Made by a program: the position numbers and the translations under genes
The notes under the pieces: generated by a model
Databases searched by the model: none
What the model was told of the DNA's origin: nothing
The model's input: only the letters and a program-made list of their open reading frames with translations
Assembly: GCA_027451445.1 (NCBI GenBank)
Contig: DAIDJG010000113.1
Span: 51,186 to 115,185, forward strand
Length of the DNA stretch: 64,000 nucleotides
Source: Singulisphaera sp.
Lineage (GTDB): Bacteria; Planctomycetota; Planctomycetia; Isosphaerales; Isosphaeraceae
Reading direction: 5' to 3'
Shown: piece by piece, positions 39,317-48,882 of the stretch
How positions within the stretch are numbered: the stretch's first letter is position 1
How the letters are laid out: each line of letters begins with the position of its first letter

Positions 39317-40474
39317 ATGCCTCCGATTACACTGAACCGCCGCCGTTTTCTCGGCTGCTCCGCCGCGGCGAGCCTGGCTCTTTCCCAGGGCCGTGTCGGT
39401 GAAGCTAACGGGGACAAGGGCCCCGTACGGCTCGCGGTGATCGGACTCGGAACACGGGGTACGACGCTGCTGCGAACGCTCCTCGAACTCCCCCAGGCCC
39501 AGGTTATCGCGGTTTGCGACTCGGAGACACGGCATCGCGAGCGGGCGATTGGAATTGTCGAGCGAGCCAAGGCAACGCGAGTCGCCGGGCTGGAGCGGCC
39601 CGAACAGGTGCTCGAGCGCGAGGATATCGACGGTGTGGTCGTCGCGCTTCCGTGCGATCTCCACGCGCCGGTCTATTGCGGCGCCCTCAAGGCGGGCAAG
39701 CACGTCTACGCGGAAAAACCCTTGGCCCTCACCGTGGACGAGTGCCGGGCGGTCCAGGCGGAAGCAGAACGAACGCCCGAACTCATTTTCCACATAGGAT
39801 TTCAGCGCCGATCGAACCCTCGCTATCGCGAAGGTGTGGAGCTCATCCGACAAGGCGACCTGGGCAAGCTGATCTTTGGCTCCGCGGCCTGGGTCAGCAG
39901 CAACGGGCCGATGAATGGGCATGACGACTGGTTGGCGAGGCGTGCGCGGTCGGGCGACTGGATGGTGGAGCAAGCGGTGCACGTCTGGGACGTGTTCCAC
40001 TGGATCGCGGGCGGGCCGCCGGTTCGCGCGTTTGGTCAAGGGAATCGCGAACTGTTCACAGGACTACAGCCGACGCGCGATGTGACCGATCATTACTCCG
40101 TCCAGCTCTTCTGGGCGAGCGGGTTTCACGTGTCGTTCCTGCACAGTTGGGTTGCGCCGGCTGACGACCGTTTTACGGGCGTGACGCTGCAGGTCATGGG
40201 TGAAGGTGGCGGCTTCGATTTCGGTTCCGGAGCACTAACGTTCCGTGACAAGGCGCGCGCCCGCCAAACGCTCCAGCCCGGTGCTCAGCCGGACACGCGC
40301 TTCGCGCTCCAGGCCTTCGTCGATGCGATTCAAGCGGAGAGCCCGGTGGCTCCGCCGCTCAGCCTCGTCGAAGCGCGGGACGCTACGCTGACAGGACTGC
40401 TTGTCCGGAAGGCCGTCGACGAGCGACGGATCGTCACGATGGAAGAGATTTGCGCAGAGGTGTCGTCTGCCTGA
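39317..40474 (+). CDS. Gfo/Idh/MocA family oxidoreductase with Tat-like signal
   Basis: MPPITLNRRRFLGCSAAASLALSQG; VRLAVIGLGTRGTTLLR; DGVVVALPCDLHAPVYCGALKAGKHVYAEKPLALTVDE. Confidence 0.93.
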   Translation: MPPITLNRRRFLGCSAAASLALSQGRVGEANGDKGPVRLAVIGLGTRGTTLLRTLLELPQAQVIAVCDSETRHRERAIGIVERAKATRVAGLERPEQVLEREDIDGVVVALPCDLHAPVYCGALKAGKHVYAEKPLALTVDECRAVQAEAERTPELIFHIGFQRRSNPRYREGVELIRQGDLGKLIFGSAAWVSSNGPMNGHDDWLARRARSGDWMVEQAVHVWDVFHWIAGGPPVRAFGQGNRELFTGLQPTRDVTDHYSVQLFWASGFHVSFLHSWVAPADDRFTGVTLQVMGEGGGFDFGSGALTFRDKARARQTLQPGAQPDTRFALQAFVDAIQAESPVAPPLSLVEARDATLTGLLVRKAVDERRIVTMEEICAEVSSA

Positions 40475-40645
40475 CGTGGAGCAGGAAACTGGAGGCGCCC
40501 TTGACCCTTGGACGCGATCGCGTCACGATTCGGTAGGTAGAAGCGCATAGGCTTACCTCGTGTCTCCACACCGAACCCGCGGCGACGAAAGCCGCACCGC
40601 CGCAGACGCCCAATGTCCCCATTCGGTCTTCAGGGAGGAATACCG

Positions 40646-40909
40646 ATGACCTTCGAGCAATGCCACGCCACGCTTGTTTCCATCCGTCGCCAGCAGGGCA
40701 CATCCCGGCCCAGCGTGCGTGTTGATTACGCGGGTACAGTGATCCGCGGCCGCCTCGCTCGCACGGATTGTGATCCTGGGAGCCGGCATGATCAGTCGTC
40801 CCCCTACGGGTTGCTCGTGCTCGAGAATCTCGGTCTGAGCCGTTTCCCCGAGACGATCCTTCAAATCGCCGACATCCCCGAAGGGGGACTGAAGCCGCTC
40901 GAAGATTGA
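40646..40909 (+). CDS. Small hypothetical protein
   Basis: ATG at 40646 (MTFEQCHATLV...) preceded by GGAGG. Confidence 0.5.
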   Translation: MTFEQCHATLVSIRRQQGTSRPSVRVDYAGTVIRGRLARTDCDPGSRHDQSSPYGLLVLENLGLSRFPETILQIADIPEGGLKPLED

Positions 40910-40918
40910 CTCGTTCCT

Positions 40919-41917
40919 TCAGCGTGGCAGCATCGGAAGGTCCACCACATCACCCGTGGTGGTACCTTCCGGAAGCGCAACCTGGACCGTCGTGCCCGCT
41001 CGCGCCTGCACGACGCGGATCATCACCAGCGCGATCGGGCTGTTCCACCCGGGCGAGAACGCTGACGACGTCACGCTTCCCACCAACTTCCCTTCCGACT
41101 CCAACGGAGTCCCCGGCGCTGGGACCGTCAAGCCGTTGATCCGCAATCCCTTGAGAACCTTGTTAACGTGCCCCAGCGCGTCGAGCCGGGCCACCGTCTC
41201 CTGACCGAGGTAGCAACCTTTCACGAAGCTGATGGCGCGTGCGTCGCGGTCGAGTTCCTGGGGCAGGTTGTCCGCTAACACGTCCTTTCCGAATGCCGGC
41301 GTGCCCGCTTCGATCCGAAGCGTCTCAAACTGTTCGGCATCGAGTTCCGCCAGCCCCATCGGGAGCCCTTGCGAGCGGATCCCGTCCAAGACGGTGTTCC
41401 CGTCCGCCCGAGCAAAGATGACCGTTAGGCCAGGACGCCCCGTGGGTGACTCGCGGACGATCCGGACGTCGCAATTCGCGATTCGTGACGTAGCGTGGTC
41501 CAGCTCCTTTTCCGAAGGGACCGATCCTCCGCAGCGCAAAACGAGTTCCTCGGCCTGCGGTCCGACAAGATGATACTCGGATGTGGAATCGCTAATATCG
41601 TCGAGCTCCACCTCGTCAAACACGCCGTACTTTCGAAGGTGGGGCAAGACGTGCTCCAAGCCGCCGGGAGCCGTTCGCAAGAGGATTCGATCGTCACTCG
41701 CCAACAACGTGACGAACCCCAACGTCTTGCCTTGAGGGCTCGTCACGAACGCTTCGCAACCGGCGCCAACGGCCAGGCGTTTCACATCGTTTGTCGTCAG
41801 GTTATGCAGAAACTTGGCGCGATCCGGCCCTTTAACTTCCAGTCGGGCGGCGTGGGACCTGTCGTGGAGTGCAACCGCGGCCGTGGCGGCGTCATAGCCG
41901 GAGTCGGAATGGCTCAT
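40919..41917 (-). CDS. ygfZ: YgfZ/GcvT-family folate-binding protein
   Basis: AARLEVKGPDRAKFLHNLTTNDVKRL; signature VKGCYLGQETVARLDALGHVNKVLKGL. Confidence 0.92.
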   Translation of the reverse strand: MSHSDSGYDAATAAVALHDRSHAARLEVKGPDRAKFLHNLTTNDVKRLAVGAGCEAFVTSPQGKTLGFVTLLASDDRILLRTAPGGLEHVLPHLRKYGVFDEVELDDISDSTSEYHLVGPQAEELVLRCGGSVPSEKELDHATSRIANCDVRIVRESPTGRPGLTVIFARADGNTVLDGIRSQGLPMGLAELDAEQFETLRIEAGTPAFGKDVLADNLPQELDRDARAISFVKGCYLGQETVARLDALGHVNKVLKGLRINGLTVPAPGTPLESEGKLVGSVTSSAFSPGWNSPIALVMIRVVQARAGTTVQVALPEGTTTGDVVDLPMLPR

Positions 41918-41934
41918 TAGCGGGAATCCTCGAT

Positions 41935-43134
41935 TCAGTCTGCGGCGGACGCTCGTGTCCGTTCCGCATGGCTCAGAACGACGCACGAGTGGCTGGCCGC
42001 CACGAGTCGGCGTGCTTCCTCGGGCCGCGAAAGCGCGATCATTGCAAGCTCCTCCACCTCGTCGGAGTCCAGCGCACTAAGGAGGTACACGTCGGCCCAC
42101 GCAAGCGCCTTTGCAATGCGGAGCGCGACGGGGTAGTCCGAATCCCGTTCATGCCCGCGTAAGGCCGCCAGCCGCGATTGAGGATCGTCCTTTCCGAGCA
42201 ATCGGCCGACCGCGGGACCGAACGTTCCCTCGGTCCGGGAGAGAACAACGATCTTGCCACCACGCTGGACGAGGTTTTCCGCGGTTGCCAGACCGTCCGC
42301 GAGATCCTCAATCGTCGCAGGTGCATTCGGCTGGCCGATGCCAGCCACCACGAGGTCCGCACGGTCGCTGGCCTCGAACGACCAGAGCCGGTCGAGCGCC
42401 TTGATCGCGTCGCCTCGCACGGTGGTCTCCAGGCCCGCGAAGAACTCCAGGATCCCTTTCCCACCGGGAATCATGCCGAGATGAAACTGACTTCCCAGGA
42501 GCCAGCTTACCTCGCTCGACGCCAGGAGCGCGGACGAGGGGCGTTCGGGGGTTGGTCTGCCCTCGGTCTGCAAACGAAACGATCGGCGGGTTTCGGTATC
42601 ACTAAGCCCCGGGAATAAGACGCTCCAGGGGCCGCGATAGCCCAGGACGGGATCATAGCCGATGCCACCGACGGGTAGTACGAAGTCGGCATCCGTGACA
42701 CGACGGTTCAGATAGACCCGGAGTCCTTCTTTCGTCGTCGCGAGGTAAGCAAGCTGCTCGCGGTCTTCCGGGTCATGCTGGACAGACTCCACGCCGGCAG
42801 GCAGGCCCTCTCGCGGAATGGCGCTCGAATCGGAAGGCCAAAGGACGGTGATGGAGTCGGGCTCGACTCCGGCCTCGTTGAGGATTCGGCAGGCGGTTGC
42901 AAGGACAAACTGAACCTGCGGGATCCCAGGATCCGCGGCGATCGTGACCCGGTCACCGGGAACGACCGCACTGCGCAGAGGAGGGTACTCGCGAGGCCGT
43001 TCGAGGGCATCGAGAAGCGACGATTGGACGTTTTCCAGACAAGGTGCTGACGGTCCCTGCCAGTGAGCAACCAGACGTTCTTCCGGAACGTCCAACTCGA
43101 GGCGATCATTTCCAAATGCGACCTCAACGCGCAT
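41935..43134 (-). CDS. LarA-like (DUF2088/lactate racemase domain) protein, probably not a canonical racemase
   Basis: GDRVTIAADPGIPQ, PVLGYRGPWSVLFPGLSDTET, GQPNAPATIEDLADGLATAENLVQRGGKIVVLS. Overall LarA-like layout. Confidence 0.78.
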   Translation of the reverse strand: MRVEVAFGNDRLELDVPEERLVAHWQGPSAPCLENVQSSLLDALERPREYPPLRSAVVPGDRVTIAADPGIPQVQFVLATACRILNEAGVEPDSITVLWPSDSSAIPREGLPAGVESVQHDPEDREQLAYLATTKEGLRVYLNRRVTDADFVLPVGGIGYDPVLGYRGPWSVLFPGLSDTETRRSFRLQTEGRPTPERPSSALLASSEVSWLLGSQFHLGMIPGGKGILEFFAGLETTVRGDAIKALDRLWSFEASDRADLVVAGIGQPNAPATIEDLADGLATAENLVQRGGKIVVLSRTEGTFGPAVGRLLGKDDPQSRLAALRGHERDSDYPVALRIAKALAWADVYLLSALDSDEVEELAMIALSRPEEARRLVAASHSCVVLSHAERTRASAAD

Positions 43135-43509
43135 AAAGATCCTTGCCTGGCAGGACAGACGTTGTTCCCTTCGGACGGCTTACAAGGCGTAAGCCATGAT
43201 AGAACCCAGTGAGGACCGCGGTCAAGCAAGGCGGTCGTAATGCTACAATCATATTACTGAGTCTATCCAATCGAGTGGCCTCGATGAATTGACGCGCCGT
43301 TTTGATGGCGTGGCGAGTTTCCGTGTGCAAGCCGGCGCCCCGATGAACAAGGCGCGGTGGCGGGTGGAGCGACCGAGAATTTCGACCGTCGGGTAACGTC
43401 TTTCGTGATTTCCCCCATCGATTTCGGAGGATTGCCCCGATAAGATTGGGAGAACCACTCTCCTTATCTCGCGGAACCATGTCCGCACCCCGTGCGTCTA
43501 AGGTCTACG

Positions 43510-44145
43510 ATGTTCGGCTGTCACGAAGACAAATGCCTCATCGACGCTTGCCGCGCAGGTCACACGGAGGCGTTTGGCGTCCTGGTAAGTCGTTACCAGG
43601 ACCGCCTTTACCCCACCGTCCTGCGGCTGGCGGGCTGCGCCGAGGACGCCCAGGATTTGATGCAGGAAGTGTTTCTCAAGGCGTTTCAGAAGCTGGATCG
43701 GTTTCACGAAGAAAGTTCGTTTTACACCTGGATCTACCGAATCGCGGTCAATCTGACGCTGAGTGGCCATCGCCGACGACGGACGGTGACGCGGTGGCGG
43801 CAGGAAGCACAGATCTCCGCGCTCGACGCTGCGGGCGACGCGCACGAGAGTGATCCTTCGATACCTTTGGAGCGAGCGGAACGGGACCGCATGATTCAAA
43901 ACGCTCTCAACACTCTGGCCCCTGACCAGCGAGCCGTTGTGGTGATGAAAGAGTTCGACGGGCTACGCTATGAGGAGATAGGGACGATCCTGGGCATCCC
44001 TGTCGGCACAGTGCGCAGCCGACTGCACCGGGCGCGTTGTGAGCTCCGTGACAAGCTTCGCGGACTGGTCGAATCGGAAATGTCGGCGGGGCACCCCTCG
44101 GAAAAGAGCGCCGTGGGCGCCTGGCGGGATGTCGAAAACCCCTAA
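43510..44145 (+). CDS. RpoE-like ECF sigma factor
   Basis: FGVLVSRYQDRLYPTVLRLAGCAEDAQDLMQEVFLKAFQKLDRF, FYTWIYRIAVNLTLS, LRYEEIGTILGIPVGTVRSRLHRARCELRDKL. Confidence 0.95.
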   Translation: MFGCHEDKCLIDACRAGHTEAFGVLVSRYQDRLYPTVLRLAGCAEDAQDLMQEVFLKAFQKLDRFHEESSFYTWIYRIAVNLTLSGHRRRRTVTRWRQEAQISALDAAGDAHESDPSIPLERAERDRMIQNALNTLAPDQRAVVVMKEFDGLRYEEIGTILGIPVGTVRSRLHRARCELRDKLRGLVESEMSAGHPSEKSAVGAWRDVENP

Positions 44146-44209
44146 CGATGAGTGCTCGGTAGGCAAGACGCTCGGATCACTCACCGATTTTTGAAACCCA
44201 AGAGACGCC

Positions 44210-45382
44210 ATGAACCCCGACGACGAGATTTTCCTGAGCGCCTACCTGGACGGCGAGTTGAATCCTCGCGAGCAGCTCCGCGTCGAGTCATTGCTCCGAA
44301 GCGATCCGCGACTCGCCGCCCGGTTGCATCATCTGGCCTCCGTGCGGGAACTCGTCGCCGGCCTCTCTCGACCGCTGCCCCCTCACGACGTGTCGACGAT
44401 GGTCGTCGCCCGTCTGCGGGAACAACAAGAGCGCAGATTCTGGAAACGACCGTTTGGTGGGCGGCCGGCTTCAGTGATCGCCGGCGTGAGCGCCGCGGCA
44501 GCACTCATCCTTATGGTGGTCGGCTTCGCCCTGCGATCGTCCGAGGACCACGCGGTGCGCGGTCCGCTGGCCGCTCGTCATATCGCCACGAACCGGCCAC
44601 AGGCCTCTCTGCCTACACCGGTCGAGGTGTCGACAGTGCGGCCAGCGTCCCCGAACGCGTTGAGTCAACCGCGACACTCCGATCGTTCGACCGAGGATCT
44701 CGCGCTCGCGACTCAGAGTGAAGATCAGTTCCGCCGGATCCTCGACAACCCGAATCTGAAACGAATCTTTATCGTGACGGATCAGATCGGTGGTCGGGCA
44801 TCGGAAAAAGTGAACAAACTTGTCGAGTACATGCCGCGCATCGATTCCACGTTCGCCCGGGTGACGATCGCCGAAGGGATCATCATTGACCCCAAGCATC
44901 CCGGTGAAGCCCAGGTCTTTGCGGTCGCCGTGAACGACCAGGAGTTGAGACAACTCCGCGGTGACCTTCAAAACGCATTTCCTGACGGCAGCGTCGAGGA
45001 AGAACAGCCCGAACCGGCTCTCGTCACACAACTCGCGGATATCGGGCAGGTGAGCATTCTGCCGGGTACGTCGGTGCCCAGGCTCGTATCCTCGTCTCGG
45101 GTTCAGGAGCGAAACGCCTTGAAGGCCGATCGTCCGGTCATCGCTCCAGACCCGCCGGCCGAGGACGACGTCGACGAGCCGGGCATCGAGCGGTATCGCA
45201 GTGCCCCGGCAAACGTCGCCGAGCTCCATCAACCCCCTGGCAGTCCACGACCAGGCCGGGTTGCGGACGAGAAACGGAAGCAAACGCCTGACTTCAGCCG
45301 GAATTCGGTCCGCGTCGCGAGTATTGATCGCATGAGGCGAAACCGGGCCAACATCGTCCTCATCTGGGTCGCATCGCGCTGA
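44210..45382 (+). CDS. Putative anti-sigma factor with one TM segment and long C-terminal domain
   Basis: MNPDDEIFLSAYLDGELNPREQLRVESLLRSDPRLAARLHHL; TM VIAGVSAAAALILMVVGFAL; directly downstream of the ECF sigma. Confidence 0.8.
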   Translation: MNPDDEIFLSAYLDGELNPREQLRVESLLRSDPRLAARLHHLASVRELVAGLSRPLPPHDVSTMVVARLREQQERRFWKRPFGGRPASVIAGVSAAAALILMVVGFALRSSEDHAVRGPLAARHIATNRPQASLPTPVEVSTVRPASPNALSQPRHSDRSTEDLALATQSEDQFRRILDNPNLKRIFIVTDQIGGRASEKVNKLVEYMPRIDSTFARVTIAEGIIIDPKHPGEAQVFAVAVNDQELRQLRGDLQNAFPDGSVEEEQPEPALVTQLADIGQVSILPGTSVPRLVSSSRVQERNALKADRPVIAPDPPAEDDVDEPGIERYRSAPANVAELHQPPGSPRPGRVADEKRKQTPDFSRNSVRVASIDRMRRNRANIVLIWVASR

Positions 45383-45649
45383 GATCGTTGCGTGACAGCC
45401 AGGGAACACCATCGTAATAAGGGAAGATCGTCCGAGATTCGACCGGCAAGATCCGATGGACTCTCAGCGCCGAGCGTCTCGCCTTCATTCAATCGGACTG
45501 TCAACAATACGGTTTGTGAGCCTGGAGTGATCTGGGTGCGGGGGACGATCGTCCCCATTTGATACGAGCGTCACGCTGACTGTTATCCCCGATGTTCTTT
45601 GCTGCCCGTGATTTACAATTTGGCCAACGACTTCATCGGACGTTGCGAC

Positions 45650-46729
45650 TCAGTGTCCCGCCTGGCGTGTCAGCGTGGGATCCGGCTGCCAGAGGTAGAG
45701 GAACGTCGGAAGCTTGGTGCGTTCCAATCCGGGGTAGCTCAGCGGAATCAACTCCGATTGGAGCGGAACGTTGGGGACAATCGCGTAGAGCGAACGAGCC
45801 GGACGCCCTGCGCGTTGGAACAGGATCACTTCGGATCCGCCGATTCCGGCGAGTTTCTCAGCTTCGGCAACCGCGTCGTCGGGGTACCCGAGGGCATCGA
45901 TCATTCGGCGTTCGAGGGCTTTGGTCGCGGGCACGATTCGCCCGTCAGAGATTTGTTTCCAATCGTGGTCGGACATCGAGCGACGTGCACCTCGTACGCG
46001 GGCGGCGAATCGATCACGAAAGCCGTCGGCCATATCCTGGAAGAGGGCTCTGGCCGGCTCTTTCAGCGGGAGCGTCACGGTTCCCATATCGACCAGGTCG
46101 CCCGCCTTCACCGCGTCGGTCCGAACATTAAACGTGGCGAGTGCTTCCTGGAGATTCGCGTGATTAACAATCGTTCCCACGGCGCCCGTGATGCTCGTAG
46201 GCAGCGCGAGGATCCGGTCGCAGCCAACCGCGACGTAGAAGGCTCCGCCGGTCGCAACATCCATCAAGCACGCCACCACGGGTTTATGGGTGCCGACACG
46301 AAAGCGCCGCAGTTCCTCCGCCATCAGGTCCGAGGCTGCCACGCCGCCTCCCGGGCTATTGATGCGCAGGACGACCGCCCGAACCCTCGGGTCTCCGGCC
46401 GCCGCCTCGAGCTTTTCGCGGAAGGAGGCGACGGGGTTCTCACCGACCGAGTACACGCCTGTGAAATTCTGGTTGAGGATCAGCCCATCGATATCCACGA
46501 CGGCGACTCGAGCCGACTCGGCTCCGTGCGCGCCGGCTCGAACCACATTGGGAAGTACCGGTCCCGGGTCAACTGCGGACGGCAGGCGAACGTCGATGCT
46601 CCCCTGGACGCCGGTGGATACGTTGGCCTCGGTCGAAATGTGGCCGGACAAGGGGATGCTGTGGCAGCCCATGGCAGTCAGGCAAACCAGAGCTGCCAGA
46701 AACCACGCTTTTCGGTCTCGCAAATGCAT
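45650..46729 (-). CDS. sppA: SppA-like signal peptide peptidase (S49) with lipoprotein signal
   Basis: LTAMGC lipobox; RVAVVDIDGLI; VRAVVLRINSPGGGVAASDLMAEEL; KPVVACLMDVATGGAFYVAVGCDRILALPTSITGAVGTI. Confidence 0.9.
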   Translation of the reverse strand: MHLRDRKAWFLAALVCLTAMGCHSIPLSGHISTEANVSTGVQGSIDVRLPSAVDPGPVLPNVVRAGAHGAESARVAVVDIDGLILNQNFTGVYSVGENPVASFREKLEAAAGDPRVRAVVLRINSPGGGVAASDLMAEELRRFRVGTHKPVVACLMDVATGGAFYVAVGCDRILALPTSITGAVGTIVNHANLQEALATFNVRTDAVKAGDLVDMGTVTLPLKEPARALFQDMADGFRDRFAARVRGARRSMSDHDWKQISDGRIVPATKALERRMIDALGYPDDAVAEAEKLAGIGGSEVILFQRAGRPARSLYAIVPNVPLQSELIPLSYPGLERTKLPTFLYLWQPDPTLTRQAGH

Positions 46730-46836
46730 CGTTTGACATCCTTGTCCAACCCAGGCGAGATCCCCCTTCTCCTGGTTATCGGTCAGGACGCAAGGAAACT
46801 TGCCCGACAAATCGTTACGACCGGAAAGGCTTTCCC

Positions 46837-47730
46837 ATGTTAGCCTTCGCTATTCTTCTGACGCTTTCCGTGCCGGGGGCAGCGGATGTCGAGCCGACAC
46901 ATCGTGACAACGAGGTTTATCACGTGCTCCTCAACGAGGGTCTAAAGTTGAAAGGAACGCACGTCGAATTTGATAAGCCTATTTTGATCGATGGCCAGTC
47001 CGCCGACTCCCAGCGCAAGGCATTAGCCCACGTCGCTGGATCCGATTCCCGGCTCGAAGAACTGCTCCGCGATTCGGTCACTGCGCCTTCGGTCCTCAAG
47101 CTGCGTGACGAGACCCTGAAGAACGGCGACGTCATTCGGCGCGGCGATCTCTGGTTCGTCGTTCGCGCGGATCTGGACACCATCAAGCCAGAAGAGTTGA
47201 GCCGTAAACAGGCCGAAGGCAAGCCGGTTTCTGCGGGCAACATGCGTTTCGCAACACACTTGCTTAACGGCGGAGAGCAACTCGATCGAGGGCTGATCGG
47301 CGCTCATCGCAGGAAGGAAAACCACGAGGAGTGGTTCGCTCACATCGACGGGCGCTTGCTCGATCGGATCGAAGTGCGAGCGACGGACCATATTGTCGCG
47401 ACGCGCTCCAAGGACTCGTGGGTCTTCGCGTCGCAAACCGATTCAAGGTTCAATGACGACAAGAGTTATCCCAATCGCTGGCGGGAGCTCGAAGCAAAAG
47501 GAGAGGAATCGAAAGCCAAAGGGTCGCTTTATCCAGGTGGAGCAAGCTATGTCAAGATTAGCCGGCTCGCGGACCCGGCGGGGGCGTTGCTTGTCGAATC
47601 GCATTTCGCGTTTTTGGAGCCACACGCCTGGTTCGATGGCGAGCCAATCTTGCGCTCAAAAATCAATCTCATCGCCCAGGACCAAATCCGTCGCTTGCGG
47701 CGCGACCTTGCGAAGGCGAAGTCACAATAG
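46837..47730 (+). CDS. Secreted protein of unknown function
   Basis: Signal MLAFAILLTLSVPGAAD; no recognised domain; divergent from sppA. Confidence 0.7.
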   Translation: MLAFAILLTLSVPGAADVEPTHRDNEVYHVLLNEGLKLKGTHVEFDKPILIDGQSADSQRKALAHVAGSDSRLEELLRDSVTAPSVLKLRDETLKNGDVIRRGDLWFVVRADLDTIKPEELSRKQAEGKPVSAGNMRFATHLLNGGEQLDRGLIGAHRRKENHEEWFAHIDGRLLDRIEVRATDHIVATRSKDSWVFASQTDSRFNDDKSYPNRWRELEAKGEESKAKGSLYPGGASYVKISRLADPAGALLVESHFAFLEPHAWFDGEPILRSKINLIAQDQIRRLRRDLAKAKSQ

Positions 47731-47923
47731 ATGGTAAACTGCGTAATCCTTCGCGACCCGCGCCACGGTTGCGGGCGGGGCCTTTCCTTGCCAAAATGAT
47801 TTCTGTCGCCAATCAGTGTGTCGCCAGGCACCCGAGACGGGAAACCCGGGGCGATCGCTTATTGGACTATTCAAGAGCGCGTTCTACGGTCGAACGGAAC
47901 TCGGAAATCGGATCAGACGACTC

Positions 47924-48880
47924 ATGATCGAGGTGCGGCGACTTTCCAAACGCTATGGGGCTGTGCTCGCCGTCGACGAGATCTCGTTTACGGTCGGGCG
48001 CGGTGAAATCGTCGGGCTGCTCGGCCGGAACGGGGCGGGCAAGACCACGACGATGCGGATTCTGACCACTTACCTGGCGCCGACGAGTGGCCGATCTACG
48101 CTGGCTGGCCACGACGTCCTCGATGAACCGCTCGAAGTGCGACGGCACGTGGGCTACCTCCCCGAGAACGTGCCGCTCTACCCCGAGATGCGGGTCAGGG
48201 AGTACTTGAAATTCCGTGCCAAGCTCAAGGATGTGCCACGATCGAAGCGGCGGACCGCGATCGACCACGTGATCGAACGTTGCAAGCTCGAAGACGTCAG
48301 GGACCGTATTCTCGGCCAGCTTTCGAAGGGCTACCGTCAGCGCGTCGGGTTGGCCGAAGCCATGATCCACGACCCCGACATCCTGATCCTCGACGAGCCC
48401 ACGGCGGGGCTCGACCCGATTCAAATTCGCGAGGTCCGTGCGCTCATCCGCGAACTGGGCGACAAGCATACGATCCTGCTGTCGACGCACATCATGTCCG
48501 AGGTCGAGGCCGTCTGTGGCCGGGTCATCATCATCGCGGAAGGACGCATCGCGCTCGACGATCAGCTCGCCAACCTGCAAACCGAGCCCTCGATCGTGCT
48601 CGAGGCGCGTGGACCTGCGGACGCGATCCGGGGCGCACTCGAGACGACACCGGGCGTCGCGCGGGTGACCGTCACCCAGCGGATGGACGGTTGCGCAACG
48701 TTCGAGGTTCGTACGCACAACGACGCCGACCTCCGCGAAGCCCTGGCCCAGCGGGTTGTGCAAAACGGCTGGCCGCTCCGTCAGCTTGATCGGAAACACA
48801 CCACTCTCGAAGACCGCTTCATCCGGGCTGTGACCGTCGAGACCAGCTCCGAAGTCCAACGCGAACGCGAGGCCGGCTGA
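47924..48880 (+). CDS. ABC transporter ATP-binding protein (GldA-like)
   Basis: GLLGRNGAGKTTTMRIL, LSKGYRQRVGLAEAMIHDPDILILDEPTAGLDP, ILLSTHIMSEVE. Start at MIEVRRLSKRYG. Confidence 0.96.
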   Translation: MIEVRRLSKRYGAVLAVDEISFTVGRGEIVGLLGRNGAGKTTTMRILTTYLAPTSGRSTLAGHDVLDEPLEVRRHVGYLPENVPLYPEMRVREYLKFRAKLKDVPRSKRRTAIDHVIERCKLEDVRDRILGQLSKGYRQRVGLAEAMIHDPDILILDEPTAGLDPIQIREVRALIRELGDKHTILLSTHIMSEVEAVCGRVIIIAEGRIALDDQLANLQTEPSIVLEARGPADAIRGALETTPGVARVTVTQRMDGCATFEVRTHNDADLREALAQRVVQNGWPLRQLDRKHTTLEDRFIRAVTVETSSEVQREREAG

Positions 48881-48882
48881 AA

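Noticed and set aside
39317-40474. Second Gfo/Idh/MocA oxidoreductase as a novelty
   Set aside because: Such Tat-exported oxidoreductases are abundant paralogues in Planctomycetes; ordinary content.
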